From: an uncultured Tenacibaculum sp.
GTDB lineage: Bacteria > Bacteroidota > Bacteroidia > Flavobacteriales > Flavobacteriaceae
Assembly (NCBI GenBank): GCA_947498055.1
Contig: CANMJA010000028.1
Location: forward strand, 1 to 60,643
Length of the DNA stretch: 60,643 nt
Reading direction: 5' to 3'
Part shown: piece after piece, positions 16,605 through 25,194 of the stretch
How the letters are laid out: each line of letters begins with the position of its first letter
How positions within the stretch are numbered: the stretch's first letter is position 1
The notes under the pieces: model-generated
What the model was told of the DNA's origin: nothing
The model's input: only the letters and a program-made list of their open reading frames with translations
Database searches by the model: none
Made by a program: the position numbers and the translations under genes

Positions 16605-16769
16605 CTATATATATTCTGATTGAATCATGCCTAACATGGAAGCTAAATACTGTAAGGGAACTTGGTTAAAAAGCTTTTTATTATTTTTAAAAAACTTATT
16701 ATAACGCTCTTCAATATTTTCATTTGTGATTCCAAAATAAGTGGAAATATGTTTTTGTAGAGTTGTCAA
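16605..16769 (-). pseudogene. Crp/Fnr regulator remnant with internal deletion
   Basis: A 54-codon frame starting TTG, overlapping the stop of the gene at 16766-17338. It begins LTTLQKHISTYFGITNENIEE, like the first residues of flavobacterial Crp/Fnr regulators, then jumps straight to RYNKFFKNNKKLFNQVPLQ and YLASMLGM, which is the stretch leading into the HTH of the same family. The cyclic-nucleotide barrel (about 120 residues) and the recognition helix (usually ITPETLSR) are missing, so it cannot be a working regulator. I read it as an internally deleted, decaying gene. An intact family member is at 37964-38530. Confidence 0.6.
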
Positions 16770-17338
16770 TTTAATAATTCTAATTTTGTTATAGAAGGTA
16801 GGTAGGCTTCTACCGATTTATAATCCCCAGAACAACAAGGAAAAGAAGAAATTTTCCATTTCCAAAATATTTTAAATTGTTTTTCTAAATATTTTGGATT
16901 GTCATTCAAATGTTTATCATTAAAAAAGAGTAAAAAACTTCCAAAATAATTATTACCATGTCCAAAATCATAGCTTTTATTATTCACATCTTCAAAATTA
17001 ATATGATGATAATCCCCAAAATCATTCCCTTTGTAAGTTGCAATAAAAGGATTTTTAACATTTTTCCATTCTTCTTTTTGAAATTTAATAAATTGTTTTA
17101 GTTCAGAAATAAGGTTTTCTGGGCATTTTATAATGAGGGTATCTATGCTAGAGTCGTTTTTACTACTGTAAAGATGATTAGTAATAGAATCACTTTGACT
17201 ATTTATATTGTTCTTATAATTATTATTTAAAGTTATAAAATCATTACTAATAATTAAATGTTTTTCTTTTGATGTTTTTTTACAACGAATACTATTAATA
17301 GATAATAAAAAGATAAGAAGGTAAAGTTTAGTATTCAT
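16766..17338 (-). CDS. lipoprotein of unknown function
   Basis: A 190-residue protein with a lipoprotein-type signal ending at Cys20 (SINSIRC). Residues 40-70 are Ser/Asn-rich and probably a linker. The C-terminal 110 residues form a compact domain with many aromatic residues: KNPFIATYKGNDFGDYHHI, SYDFGHGNNYFGSFLLF, FKIFWKWKISSFPCCSG. This looks like a conserved Bacteroidota domain, but I cannot name it or a function. It overlaps the Crp/Fnr remnant by three bases at its 3' end. Confidence 0.6.
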   Translation of the reverse strand: MNTKLYLLIFLLSINSIRCKKTSKEKHLIISNDFITLNNNYKNNINSQSDSITNHLYSSKNDSSIDTLIIKCPENLISELKQFIKFQKEEWKNVKNPFIATYKGNDFGDYHHINFEDVNNKSYDFGHGNNYFGSFLLFFNDKHLNDNPKYLEKQFKIFWKWKISSFPCCSGDYKSVEAYLPSITKLELLN

Positions 17339-17413
17339 TTTTATAATTGATACTAGTTTTCTATTTAGTGTATAAATTTAATGATATTAAGAGTAAAGTA
17401 CTGTTAGTATAAT

Positions 17414-17448
17414 AAAAAAAGCAAGTAGGTGAATCCTAACTTGCTTTT
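17414..17448 (-). terminator. terminator after pyrG
   Basis: AAAAGCAAGT pairs with ACTTGCTTTT, with one internal mismatch nearer the loop; on the minus strand it ends in a run of seven T. It lies 25 bases after the pyrG stop codon. Confidence 0.7.
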
Positions 17449-17472
17449 AGTAACTATTATTTGTTTAAATTT

Positions 17473-19086
17473 TTAATTTACTGATTGTTTAATAGCAGCC
17501 TCAATAAAACTTAAAAATAAAGGATGCGGATTCAAAACAGTACTTTTATATTCAGGATGATATTGTACACCAACAAACCATGGGTGAGAAGGAATTTCTA
17601 CAATTTCAACCAATCCAGTTTTAGGGTTGATACCAGTTGCAGACATACCGCTATTTTCTAATTGTTCTTTATAATTACTATTAAACTCATAACGATGTCT
17701 ATGACGTTCACTTATTTCAGTGTTTTCATAAGCTTTAAAAGCATTAGAGTCTTTAGTTAATTCACAATCCCAAGCTCCTAAACGCATAGTACCACCTTTT
17801 TCAGTAACGTTTTTTTGTTCTTCCATTAAATTAATAACTGGGTGAGAAGTACCTTCATCCATTTCCGTAGAATTAGCATCTTGTAAATGCAATACGTTAC
17901 GAGCAAATTCGATAACTGCCATTTGCATTCCTAAGCAAATACCTAAAAAAGGAATGTTATTTTCACGAGCATACTTAACTGCAGTTATTTTACCTTCTAC
18001 ACCACGCTCTCCAAAACCTGGAGCGACTAAAATACCATGTAAATTTCCTAATTTACTAGTAATGTTTTTGGTAGTTAATTCTTCAGAATGAATCCAACGA
18101 ACATTCACTTTTGCTTCATGAGTAGAACCAGCATGAATAAAAGCTTCAGTAATTGATTTATAAGAGTCATGTAACTCTACATATTTACCAATTAAACCAA
18201 TTTCTATTGTTTGTTTAGGGTTTTTATATTTTTTTACAAATTGATTCCAAGCAACTAACTCAGGATGTTTATCTGTATTTAAATTTAATTTTTCTAGAAC
18301 AACACGATCTAACCCCTCGTTAAACATTAAATTAGGAACGTCATAAATGGTTTCAGCATCTAAAGATTGAACAACATCTTCTTTCTTTACATTGCAAAAT
18401 AAAGCCAATTTTCGTTTAATATCGTCAGAAATATAATGTTCAGATCTGCATACTAAAATGTTAGGTCCAATACCACTTTGCATTAACATTTTTACAGAAT
18501 GCTGTGTTGGTTTCGTTTTTAATTCGCCAGCAGCAGCTAAATAAGGAACTAATGTTAAATGAATAACAATAGCATTATCTTCTCCTAATTCCCATTGTAA
18601 TTGTCTAACAGCCTCTATATATGGTAACGATTCAATATCACCAACAGTTCCTCCAATTTCAGTAATTACGATATCATATTTACCAGTATTACCTAATATT
18701 TTAATACGATGCTTAATTTCGTCTGTAATATGCGGAATAACTTGTACTGTTTTTCCTAGAAACTCTCCTTTACGTTCTTTATTTATTACAGATTGGTATA
18801 TTCTACCAGTGGTAACATTGTTAGCCTGTGAAGTAGGAATGTTTAAAAAACGCTCATAATGCCCAAGGTCTAAATCTGTTTCAGCACCATCATCTGTAAC
18901 ATAACATTCTCCATGTTCATATGGATTTAACGTACCAGGATCTATATTAATATAAGGGTCTAATTTTTGAATTGTAACGGAATATCCTCTCTCTTGCAGT
19001 AGTTTAGCTAAAGAAGCAGCGATAATCCCTTTACCTAAAGAAGAAGTAACGCCACCAGTTACAAATACATATTTTGTGTTGTTCAT
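17473..19086 (-). CDS. pyrG: CTP synthase
   Basis: A 537-residue CTP synthase (E. coli 545), converting UTP to CTP with ATP and glutamine, the last step of pyrimidine nucleotide synthesis. The N-terminal amidoligase domain starts KYVFVTGGVTSSLGKGI; IEIGGTVGDIESLPY follows near 140. The class I glutaminase domain has the nucleophile Cys384 in LGICLGMQ and HPE in VQYHPEYKS near 510. I set the start at ATG 19086: family members begin a few residues before YVFVTGG, and a promoter match at 19105-19134 lies downstream of the alternative start at 19119, which would therefore not be transcribed. Confidence 0.96.
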   Translation of the reverse strand: MNNTKYVFVTGGVTSSLGKGIIAASLAKLLQERGYSVTIQKLDPYINIDPGTLNPYEHGECYVTDDGAETDLDLGHYERFLNIPTSQANNVTTGRIYQSVINKERKGEFLGKTVQVIPHITDEIKHRIKILGNTGKYDIVITEIGGTVGDIESLPYIEAVRQLQWELGEDNAIVIHLTLVPYLAAAGELKTKPTQHSVKMLMQSGIGPNILVCRSEHYISDDIKRKLALFCNVKKEDVVQSLDAETIYDVPNLMFNEGLDRVVLEKLNLNTDKHPELVAWNQFVKKYKNPKQTIEIGLIGKYVELHDSYKSITEAFIHAGSTHEAKVNVRWIHSEELTTKNITSKLGNLHGILVAPGFGERGVEGKITAVKYARENNIPFLGICLGMQMAVIEFARNVLHLQDANSTEMDEGTSHPVINLMEEQKNVTEKGGTMRLGAWDCELTKDSNAFKAYENTEISERHRHRYEFNSNYKEQLENSGMSATGINPKTGLVEIVEIPSHPWFVGVQYHPEYKSTVLNPHPLFLSFIEAAIKQSVN

Positions 19087-19104
19087 GCGAGTGTTAGGTT
19101 TGCG

Positions 19105-19134
19105 CAAAAGTACTAACATTGTTAATTACGGCAA
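19105..19134 (-). promoter_or_regulatory. pyrG promoter
   Basis: On the minus strand, TTG (19134-19132), exactly 19 bases, then TACTTTTG (19112-19105). This fits the -33/-7 consensus well. Transcription would start near 19098, giving a leader of about 12 bases. Confidence 0.7.
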
Positions 19135-19203
19135 ATAAAAAAGGATTAAATTTAGCATGTTTTTAGATTAAAATTTTAATCTGAAAAAAATGTATTCAAT
19201 AAC

Positions 19204-19233
19204 TTGTTAAAATAAAAAAACGTTGTATATTTG
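19204..19233 (+). promoter_or_regulatory. rpmH promoter
   Basis: TTG (19204-19206), 19 bases, TATATTTG (19226-19233): a full match to the flavobacterial consensus. It faces away from the pyrG promoter. The rpmH leader would be about 65 bases. Confidence 0.75.
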
Positions 19234-19304
19234 CCAACGCTTTTAGCAGTCGGAATTTCATAAAAGCAAAACATATTTAAAGAATATTTTTAAAGATATA
19301 AATA

Positions 19305-19466
19305 ATGCCGAAAAGAACATACCAACCATCAAAAAGAAAAAGAAGAAATAAGCATGGTTTTCGCGAAAGAATGGCTTCTGCTAATGGTAGAAAAGTATTA
19401 GCTAGAAGAAGAGCTAAAGGAAGAAAAAAATTAACGGTTTCGTCAGCAGCAAGACCGAAAAAATAA
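19305..19466 (+). CDS. rpmH: 50S ribosomal protein L34
   Basis: A 53-residue, strongly basic protein that is clearly L34: MPKRTYQPSKRKRRNKHGFR, then ERMASANGRKVLARRRAKGR, the two conserved parts of the family. The usual length is 44-53. The C-terminal tail LTVSSAARPKK is a short extension seen in relatives. It has its own promoter (19204-19233) and terminator (19491-19516). In many bacteria rpmH adjoins rnpA; here rnpA is absent and carB follows. Confidence 0.95.
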   Translation: MPKRTYQPSKRKRRNKHGFRERMASANGRKVLARRRAKGRKKLTVSSAARPKK

Positions 19467-19490
19467 TGATGTACAATCATTCATATACAA

Positions 19491-19523
19491 GGTGTTACTA
19501 TTTTAATAGTAACACCTTTTTTT
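19491..19523 (+). terminator. rpmH terminator
   Basis: A perfect 10-base-pair stem (GGTGTTACTA and its complement), a six-base loop and seven T, 24 bases after the rpmH stop. Confidence 0.9.
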
Positions 19524-19582
19524 ATACCCAATCAATTTTTTATTTTTACAGTTAACAACAACACAAACAACAAGTATTACAA

Positions 19583-22435
19583 ATGCCTAAGAGAAAAGAC
19601 TTAAAATCGATTTTAATTATAGGATCTGGACCTATAGTAATTGGCCAAGCATGTGAATTTGATTATTCTGGTTCACAAGCATTACGTTCGCTAAGAGAAG
19701 ATGGAATAGAAACGATATTAATCAATTCTAATCCAGCAACGATCATGACAGATCCTTCTATGGCAGATCATGTTTATTTATTGCCATTAACAACAAAATC
19801 GATTATTAAAATCTTAAAAGAACACCCTCATATAGATGCTGTACTACCAACTATGGGAGGACAAACAGCCTTAAATTTATGTATAGAAGCAGATGAAAAG
19901 GGAATTTGGAAAGATTTTGGAGTTGAAATTATTGGAGTAGATATTGATGCGATAAATATTACGGAAGATAGAGATAAATTTCGTGTATTAATGGAAAAAA
20001 TAGGAATACCTATGGCACCTCAAGCAACAGCAACTTCTTTCTTAAAAGGAAAAGAGATAGCGCAAGAGTTTGGTTTTCCATTATGTATTAGAGCTTCCTT
20101 TACTTTAGGAGGAGCAGGAGCTGCAATTGTTTATAATGAAGAGGATTTTGAAGAAAACTTATCTAGAGGTTTAGAGATTTCTCCTATTCATGAGGTAATG
20201 ATTGATAAAGCAATGATGGGATGGAAAGAATACGAGTTAGAGTTATTAAGAGATGATAATGATAACGTGGTAATTATTTGTTCTATCGAAAATATGGATC
20301 CTATGGGAATTCATACAGGAGATTCTATTACCGTGGCACCAGCTATGACACTTTCTGATAAAACCTATCAGAGAATGCGTGATATGGCAATAAAAATGAT
20401 GCGTAGTATAGGTGAATTTGCTGGCGGATGTAATGTGCAGTTTGCGGTATCTCCAGATGAGAAAGAAGACATAATAGCGATAGAAATTAATCCACGTGTG
20501 TCTCGTTCTTCCGCTTTAGCAAGTAAAGCAACGGGGTATCCTATTGCAAAAATAGCTTCTAAATTAGCTATTGGTTATACCTTAGATGAATTAGATAATC
20601 AAATAACAAAATCTACGTCTGCTTTATTTGAGCCTACATTAGATTATGTAATCGTAAAAATACCTCGTTGGAATTTTGATAAATTTGAAGGGTCTGATAG
20701 AACTTTAGGTTTACAAATGAAAGCAGTTGGAGAGGTAATGGGAATTGGACGTTCTTTTCAAGAGGCATTACATAAAGCTACGCAGTCTTTAGAAATTAAA
20801 AGAAATGGAATAGGAGCAGATGGTAAGAATTATACAGACTATAATCAAGTTATAGATAAACTTCAAAATGCTTCATGGGATAGAGTATTTGCAATTTATG
20901 ATGCAATTCAAATGGGAATCCCTTTAACTAAGATTCACGATATCACTAAAATTGATATGTGGTTCTTAAGACAATATGAAGAGTTATTTCAATTAGAAAA
21001 AGAGATTTCTAAGTATACAATTGATACTTTAGATAGAGAATTGTTATTAGAAGCGAAGCAAAAAGGATATGGAGATAGACAAATAGCACATATGCTAGAA
21101 TGTTTAGAAAGCGACGTGTATAAAAAACGTGAAGAACTAAATATTAAGCGTGTATATAAATTAGTGGATACATGTGCAGCAGAGTTTAAAGCAAAAACAC
21201 CTTACTATTATTCTACTTTTGAACAAGAAATAGAAACTGCAGATGGAGAAAGATATGTGTCTAATGAAAGTGTAGTTTCAGACAAGAAAAAAATTATTGT
21301 TTTAGGTTCTGGGCCAAATAGAATCGGACAAGGAATAGAATTCGATTATTGTTGTGTGCATGGTGTGTATGCTGCAAAAGAATGTGGTTACGAAACAATT
21401 ATGATTAACTGTAATCCTGAAACGGTTTCTACCGATTTTGATACCGCAGATAAATTATATTTTGAACCAGTTTTTTGGGAACATATTTACGACATAATTA
21501 AACATGAGAAACCAGAAGGAGTAATTGTACAGCTAGGCGGGCAAACTGCTCTTAAACTAGCTGAGAAATTAGATAGATATGGTATTCCAATCATAGGAAC
21601 AAGTTTTAAAGCATTAGATTTAGCAGAAGATAGAGGTAGTTTTTCTACATTATTAAAAGAAAATAATATTCCTTACCCTGAATTTGGTGTAGCAGAAAAT
21701 GCAGACGAAGCTTTGGCTTTAGCAGATGAGTTAAACTTTCCAATATTAGTTCGCCCTTCTTATGTTTTAGGAGGACAAGGAATGAAAATCGTAATTAATA
21801 AAGAAGAACTTTTAGAGCATGTAGTTGATTTATTACGTAAAATTCCTAATAATAAGTTGTTGTTAGATCATTATTTAGAAGGAGCTATTGAAGCAGAGGC
21901 AGATGCTATTTGTGATGGTGAAAATGTGTATATTATAGGTATCATGGAGCATATAGAACCTTGTGGAATTCATTCGGGAGATTCTAATGCAACTTTACCA
22001 GCATTTAACTTAGGAGAACTAGTATTAGATCAGATCAGAGAATATACAAAGACCATAGCATTGGCTCTTGAAACAGTTGGTTTAATTAACATTCAATTTG
22101 CCATTAAAGATGATAAAGTATATATTATAGAAGCAAATCCAAGAGCTTCTAGAACAGTGCCTTTTATAGCAAAAGCATATAAAGAGCCTTATGTAAATTA
22201 TGCTACAAAGGTAATGTTAAGAGAGAAAAAGGTAACAGATTTTAATTTCAATCCACAATTAGAAGGTTTTGCAATTAAGCAACCCGTATTCTCTTTTAAT
22301 AAGTTTCCTAATGTAAACAAAAATTTAGGACCAGAAATGAAAAGTACAGGTGAGAGCATCTTGTTTATAGATAATTTAAGAGATGATCAATTTTATGATT
22401 TATATGCAAGAAGAAAAATGTATCTAAGTAAATAA
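19583..22435 (+). CDS. carB: carbamoyl-phosphate synthase large subunit
   Basis: A 950-residue CarB, making carbamoyl phosphate from bicarbonate, ATP and ammonia delivered by CarA. Two homologous halves are visible: KSILIIGSGPIVIGQACEFD at the start and KIIVLGSGPNRIGQGIEFD near residue 568, each with an ATP-grasp (EINPRVSRSSALASKATG near 310; EANPRASRTVPF near 850). E. coli CarB has 1073 residues; this one stops at about the end of the second ATP-grasp, so the C-terminal allosteric (MGS-like) domain is missing. carA is not in the window. Its product feeds PyrB (31528-32460). Confidence 0.95.
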   Translation: MPKRKDLKSILIIGSGPIVIGQACEFDYSGSQALRSLREDGIETILINSNPATIMTDPSMADHVYLLPLTTKSIIKILKEHPHIDAVLPTMGGQTALNLCIEADEKGIWKDFGVEIIGVDIDAINITEDRDKFRVLMEKIGIPMAPQATATSFLKGKEIAQEFGFPLCIRASFTLGGAGAAIVYNEEDFEENLSRGLEISPIHEVMIDKAMMGWKEYELELLRDDNDNVVIICSIENMDPMGIHTGDSITVAPAMTLSDKTYQRMRDMAIKMMRSIGEFAGGCNVQFAVSPDEKEDIIAIEINPRVSRSSALASKATGYPIAKIASKLAIGYTLDELDNQITKSTSALFEPTLDYVIVKIPRWNFDKFEGSDRTLGLQMKAVGEVMGIGRSFQEALHKATQSLEIKRNGIGADGKNYTDYNQVIDKLQNASWDRVFAIYDAIQMGIPLTKIHDITKIDMWFLRQYEELFQLEKEISKYTIDTLDRELLLEAKQKGYGDRQIAHMLECLESDVYKKREELNIKRVYKLVDTCAAEFKAKTPYYYSTFEQEIETADGERYVSNESVVSDKKKIIVLGSGPNRIGQGIEFDYCCVHGVYAAKECGYETIMINCNPETVSTDFDTADKLYFEPVFWEHIYDIIKHEKPEGVIVQLGGQTALKLAEKLDRYGIPIIGTSFKALDLAEDRGSFSTLLKENNIPYPEFGVAENADEALALADELNFPILVRPSYVLGGQGMKIVINKEELLEHVVDLLRKIPNNKLLLDHYLEGAIEAEADAICDGENVYIIGIMEHIEPCGIHSGDSNATLPAFNLGELVLDQIREYTKTIALALETVGLINIQFAIKDDKVYIIEANPRASRTVPFIAKAYKEPYVNYATKVMLREKKVTDFNFNPQLEGFAIKQPVFSFNKFPNVNKNLGPEMKSTGESILFIDNLRDDQFYDLYARRKMYLSK

Positions 22436-22488
22436 TTTACAAGATTATATTTATAAAAAGCATAAATTAGCTATAAAAAACATTCGAC

Positions 22489-23142
22489 ATGAATTTTTTC
22501 ACAAGGCTTAGTTTATGCTTTTTGCTATTTTTTATTGTTACTGTTTCTTATTCACAGTTAGATGGAGATGCAGTTTTTTCACTGCCTAAAGTAACAAATG
22601 CAGAAATGTTAGGGGTAATATCTCCCAATACTGGTAGTTTAGTATACAATACAGATGATGATAGTATTTATAAGTTTGATGGTACCAATTGGGTAAAAAC
22701 AGATACCGCTAGTTCTCTAAAATCGGTAGTTTTAAATAGAACAGGAGGATATTTATTACCAAATGCAACCAATACTTATTTTGATTTTCCTATTAATACA
22801 GCACATACACAATCGATAGATAGCGATACATTTACAGTTACAGGTAACGGAAGTATAAGAGTTTTAAGAGATGGTGTATATATGATTTCGGCAGAATTAT
22901 CAACTTCCAATATGCCAGCAGGTGATACAAAATATATAATTGGAGCTTTTAGAAACGGCGGTTTAATAGGGTATTTAACTAGAGGTTCTGTAAGTCTACC
23001 TAATAGAGATTGGTGGGGAGGAACAGGAGTATTAATGTATAATTTAAATGCAAATGATATCATTCAAATACGATATGTTTTAAATGCAGGAGAAACTTTA
23101 AATGGGCGGTTTATGAACATAGGAATTACTAAGATTAAGTAA
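22489..23142 (+). CDS. secreted protein with C1q/BclA-like C-terminal domain
   Basis: A 217-residue exported protein. The signal peptide covers residues 1-23 (ending SYSQ). Next comes a motif common in Bacteroidota surface proteins: PNTGSLVYNTDDDSIYKFDG then TNWVKTD. The last 140 residues look like a jelly-roll of the C1q/TNF or BclA C-terminal type (GVYMISAELSTS, LNANDIIQIRYVLNAGET). These domains trimerise and stick to surfaces. It has no T9SS sorting domain, so the exit route is unclear. The gene starts 53 bases after carB with no clear promoter. Confidence 0.6.
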   Translation: MNFFTRLSLCFLLFFIVTVSYSQLDGDAVFSLPKVTNAEMLGVISPNTGSLVYNTDDDSIYKFDGTNWVKTDTASSLKSVVLNRTGGYLLPNATNTYFDFPINTAHTQSIDSDTFTVTGNGSIRVLRDGVYMISAELSTSNMPAGDTKYIIGAFRNGGLIGYLTRGSVSLPNRDWWGGTGVLMYNLNANDIIQIRYVLNAGETLNGRFMNIGITKIK

Positions 23143-23700
23143 TAAAAATGGTTAAGAAAATGAATTGTTATAAACAATTGTGTTTTTATCTGCTTTTAAG
23201 TTAGCTCAACGCTTATAATTAAAAAAGTAATATTATTTATTGATACATAAGATATATGGTTTGGCAATAATAGGTAGATTTTTATAACTTAGTGATTATA
23301 AAAAAAAAAATGTTTTTATTATTCTAATAATTATCTAGTTACCTCTATTTTTTGTCTTTTTATCTTTCCTTTTTGAAGAATATTGAGAAGATATAATTCC
23401 CTGTATAAAAACTAATCGACTAATTAAAAGTCTTTAAGTGTTTGTTTTTTATTTGTTTATTTTTGAAATATAAATGAATAAATTTTATTGTTATTTATCA
23501 ATAAGATATTTTAAATTTACTGATATTAAAAAGTAAATTATATAGTTTATGTATTATAATTTCGTATTAAAGCCTTATCAAGGGTTAAAACCCTCGTTTT
23601 CTTTGATAGTTAGAGACAGGTTATATGAAATAATTAACAGCAAATTATATTACTAAACAAGTAAAAAATAATTTACATAATTATAATCCCTTTTTTGAAT
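23143..23700. other. 558-base non-coding stretch
   Basis: No gene seen. A weak hairpin with a T-run (23163-23187) may end the preceding gene. A six-pair inverted repeat (AGGGTT/AACCCT) lies at 23581-23594, and a CCC leader motif at 23687-23690 before the next gene. The rest is AT-rich with nothing nameable. Confidence 0.5.
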
Positions 23701-25191
23701 ATGAAAGTTAAGAGTTGTAATAATTCTTCTATAGATGTTTTAAAAACACCACTGTCATTACAAAATATTAAGCATTTATATAGAAGAGTTGGTTTTGGAA
23801 TACATCAAGAAAATGCTGAAAATATTGTAGGAGAGAATGTAAATGATGTTGTTGAAAATATTATAAATAATGCTCTAAAAGAAGATTCTTTAGATAGACC
23901 AATTTGGTATGATTGGGATATTACTAATTATCCAAAGGATAATAAAGAAAGAAATGACATCGTAATAGAACAATACGAAAAATTTAAATTTGATTATATT
24001 GATTTTTTAAGAAAAACAGATCTTTTAGGAAGATTAAGTTTTTTTTGGACAAGCCACTTTGTTACCGATAGAACTTCTCATTTTTGTAATTCATATCAAT
24101 ATGAATATGTAGAATGCATCAATAGAAATGCTCTTGGGAATTTTAAAAATTTTACCAAAGAAATTGGTTTAACAAATGCAATGTTATTTTATTTAGATGG
24201 AGCATTAAGTAGAAAAGATAAACCTAACGAAAATTATGCAAGAGAATTGTATGAGTTATTTACGTTAGGAGAAGGAGTTGGTTATACAGAAAAAGATATT
24301 ATAGAAACATCCAGAGCTTTAACAGGTTATTTTATAGAAGGAAAAAATCATGTTAAATGTAGCTCTATTACTTTTAGAGAAAGAAATTTTGACAATACAG
24401 AGAAAGAAATTTTTGGGAGAAAAGGAAATTGGGATTATTTTGATGTAATTGAAATTCTGTTTGAAGAAAAAAAAGAACTCATAGCTCAGCATATATGTAG
24501 AAAACTATATACTTTTTTTGTATATCCAGATATAGAAATAGGAAATGCAAAAGAAATTATAAAAGAATTATCAAAAACATTTATCAGCAATAATTTTGAA
24601 ATAGCACCTGTTTTAAAACAGTTATTTAAAAGTCAACATTTTTATGATGAAACAACAGTAGGTGTTATTATTAAGAGCCCCTATGATTTATTTTTAAATA
24701 TTACTAATGAGTTAGATATTCCATTTGATGAAAGAGCTTTTTCAATAATACAACAAGGAACAAGAGGAACAGGTCAAATAATATTTTCTCCGCCCGATGT
24801 TGCTGGTTGGGAAAGAGATAGAGCTTGGATTAATAGTGATTTTGTTATAAACAGATGGTTGTTTTTAGAGTCTTATATTAAAGATGCTTTTTTTAAAAAC
24901 GAAGAATCTTTTAGAGATTTAGCTTTAAAAATTGTAGGTGATATTGGTAAAACAACTAATAATCCAGATAAAATAGCAAAATTAATTATAGATAGTGTTT
25001 TATCGAGAGGTTTACATACTGATCAAGATTATGAAGAAGCTTTTGCTGTATTTAGGAGTGATATTTCAGAAACTTATTATGAAGGTGGTGCAACTCCTTC
25101 TTGGACACTCGCAGGTTGGTTTAAAGCACCTGTCCAAGTTTTTTTACTGCTTAAACATTTGATTAGAGAACCTGAATTTCAACTTAAGTAA
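23701..25191 (+). CDS. DUF1800 family protein
   Basis: A 496-residue protein of the DUF1800 family, recognised from LLGRLSFFWTSHFVTDRTSH, PNENYARELYELFTLGEG, YTEKDIIETSRALTGY and SPPDVAGWERDRAW. The role of DUF1800 proteins is unknown; they almost always pair with a DUF1501 protein, as here, where the DUF1501 start follows after three bases. I see no signal peptide. I chose ATG 23701 over an in-frame TTG two codons upstream. The gene heads the unit and has the CCC leader motif 10 bases before the start. Confidence 0.88.
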   Translation: MKVKSCNNSSIDVLKTPLSLQNIKHLYRRVGFGIHQENAENIVGENVNDVVENIINNALKEDSLDRPIWYDWDITNYPKDNKERNDIVIEQYEKFKFDYIDFLRKTDLLGRLSFFWTSHFVTDRTSHFCNSYQYEYVECINRNALGNFKNFTKEIGLTNAMLFYLDGALSRKDKPNENYARELYELFTLGEGVGYTEKDIIETSRALTGYFIEGKNHVKCSSITFRERNFDNTEKEIFGRKGNWDYFDVIEILFEEKKELIAQHICRKLYTFFVYPDIEIGNAKEIIKELSKTFISNNFEIAPVLKQLFKSQHFYDETTVGVIIKSPYDLFLNITNELDIPFDERAFSIIQQGTRGTGQIIFSPPDVAGWERDRAWINSDFVINRWLFLESYIKDAFFKNEESFRDLALKIVGDIGKTTNNPDKIAKLIIDSVLSRGLHTDQDYEEAFAVFRSDISETYYEGGATPSWTLAGWFKAPVQVFLLLKHLIREPEFQLK

Positions 25192-25194
25192 AAA

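Noticed and set aside
19277..19480. minus-strand 67-residue hydrophobic frame
   Set aside because: It is the antisense of rpmH, which is certain from its sequence.
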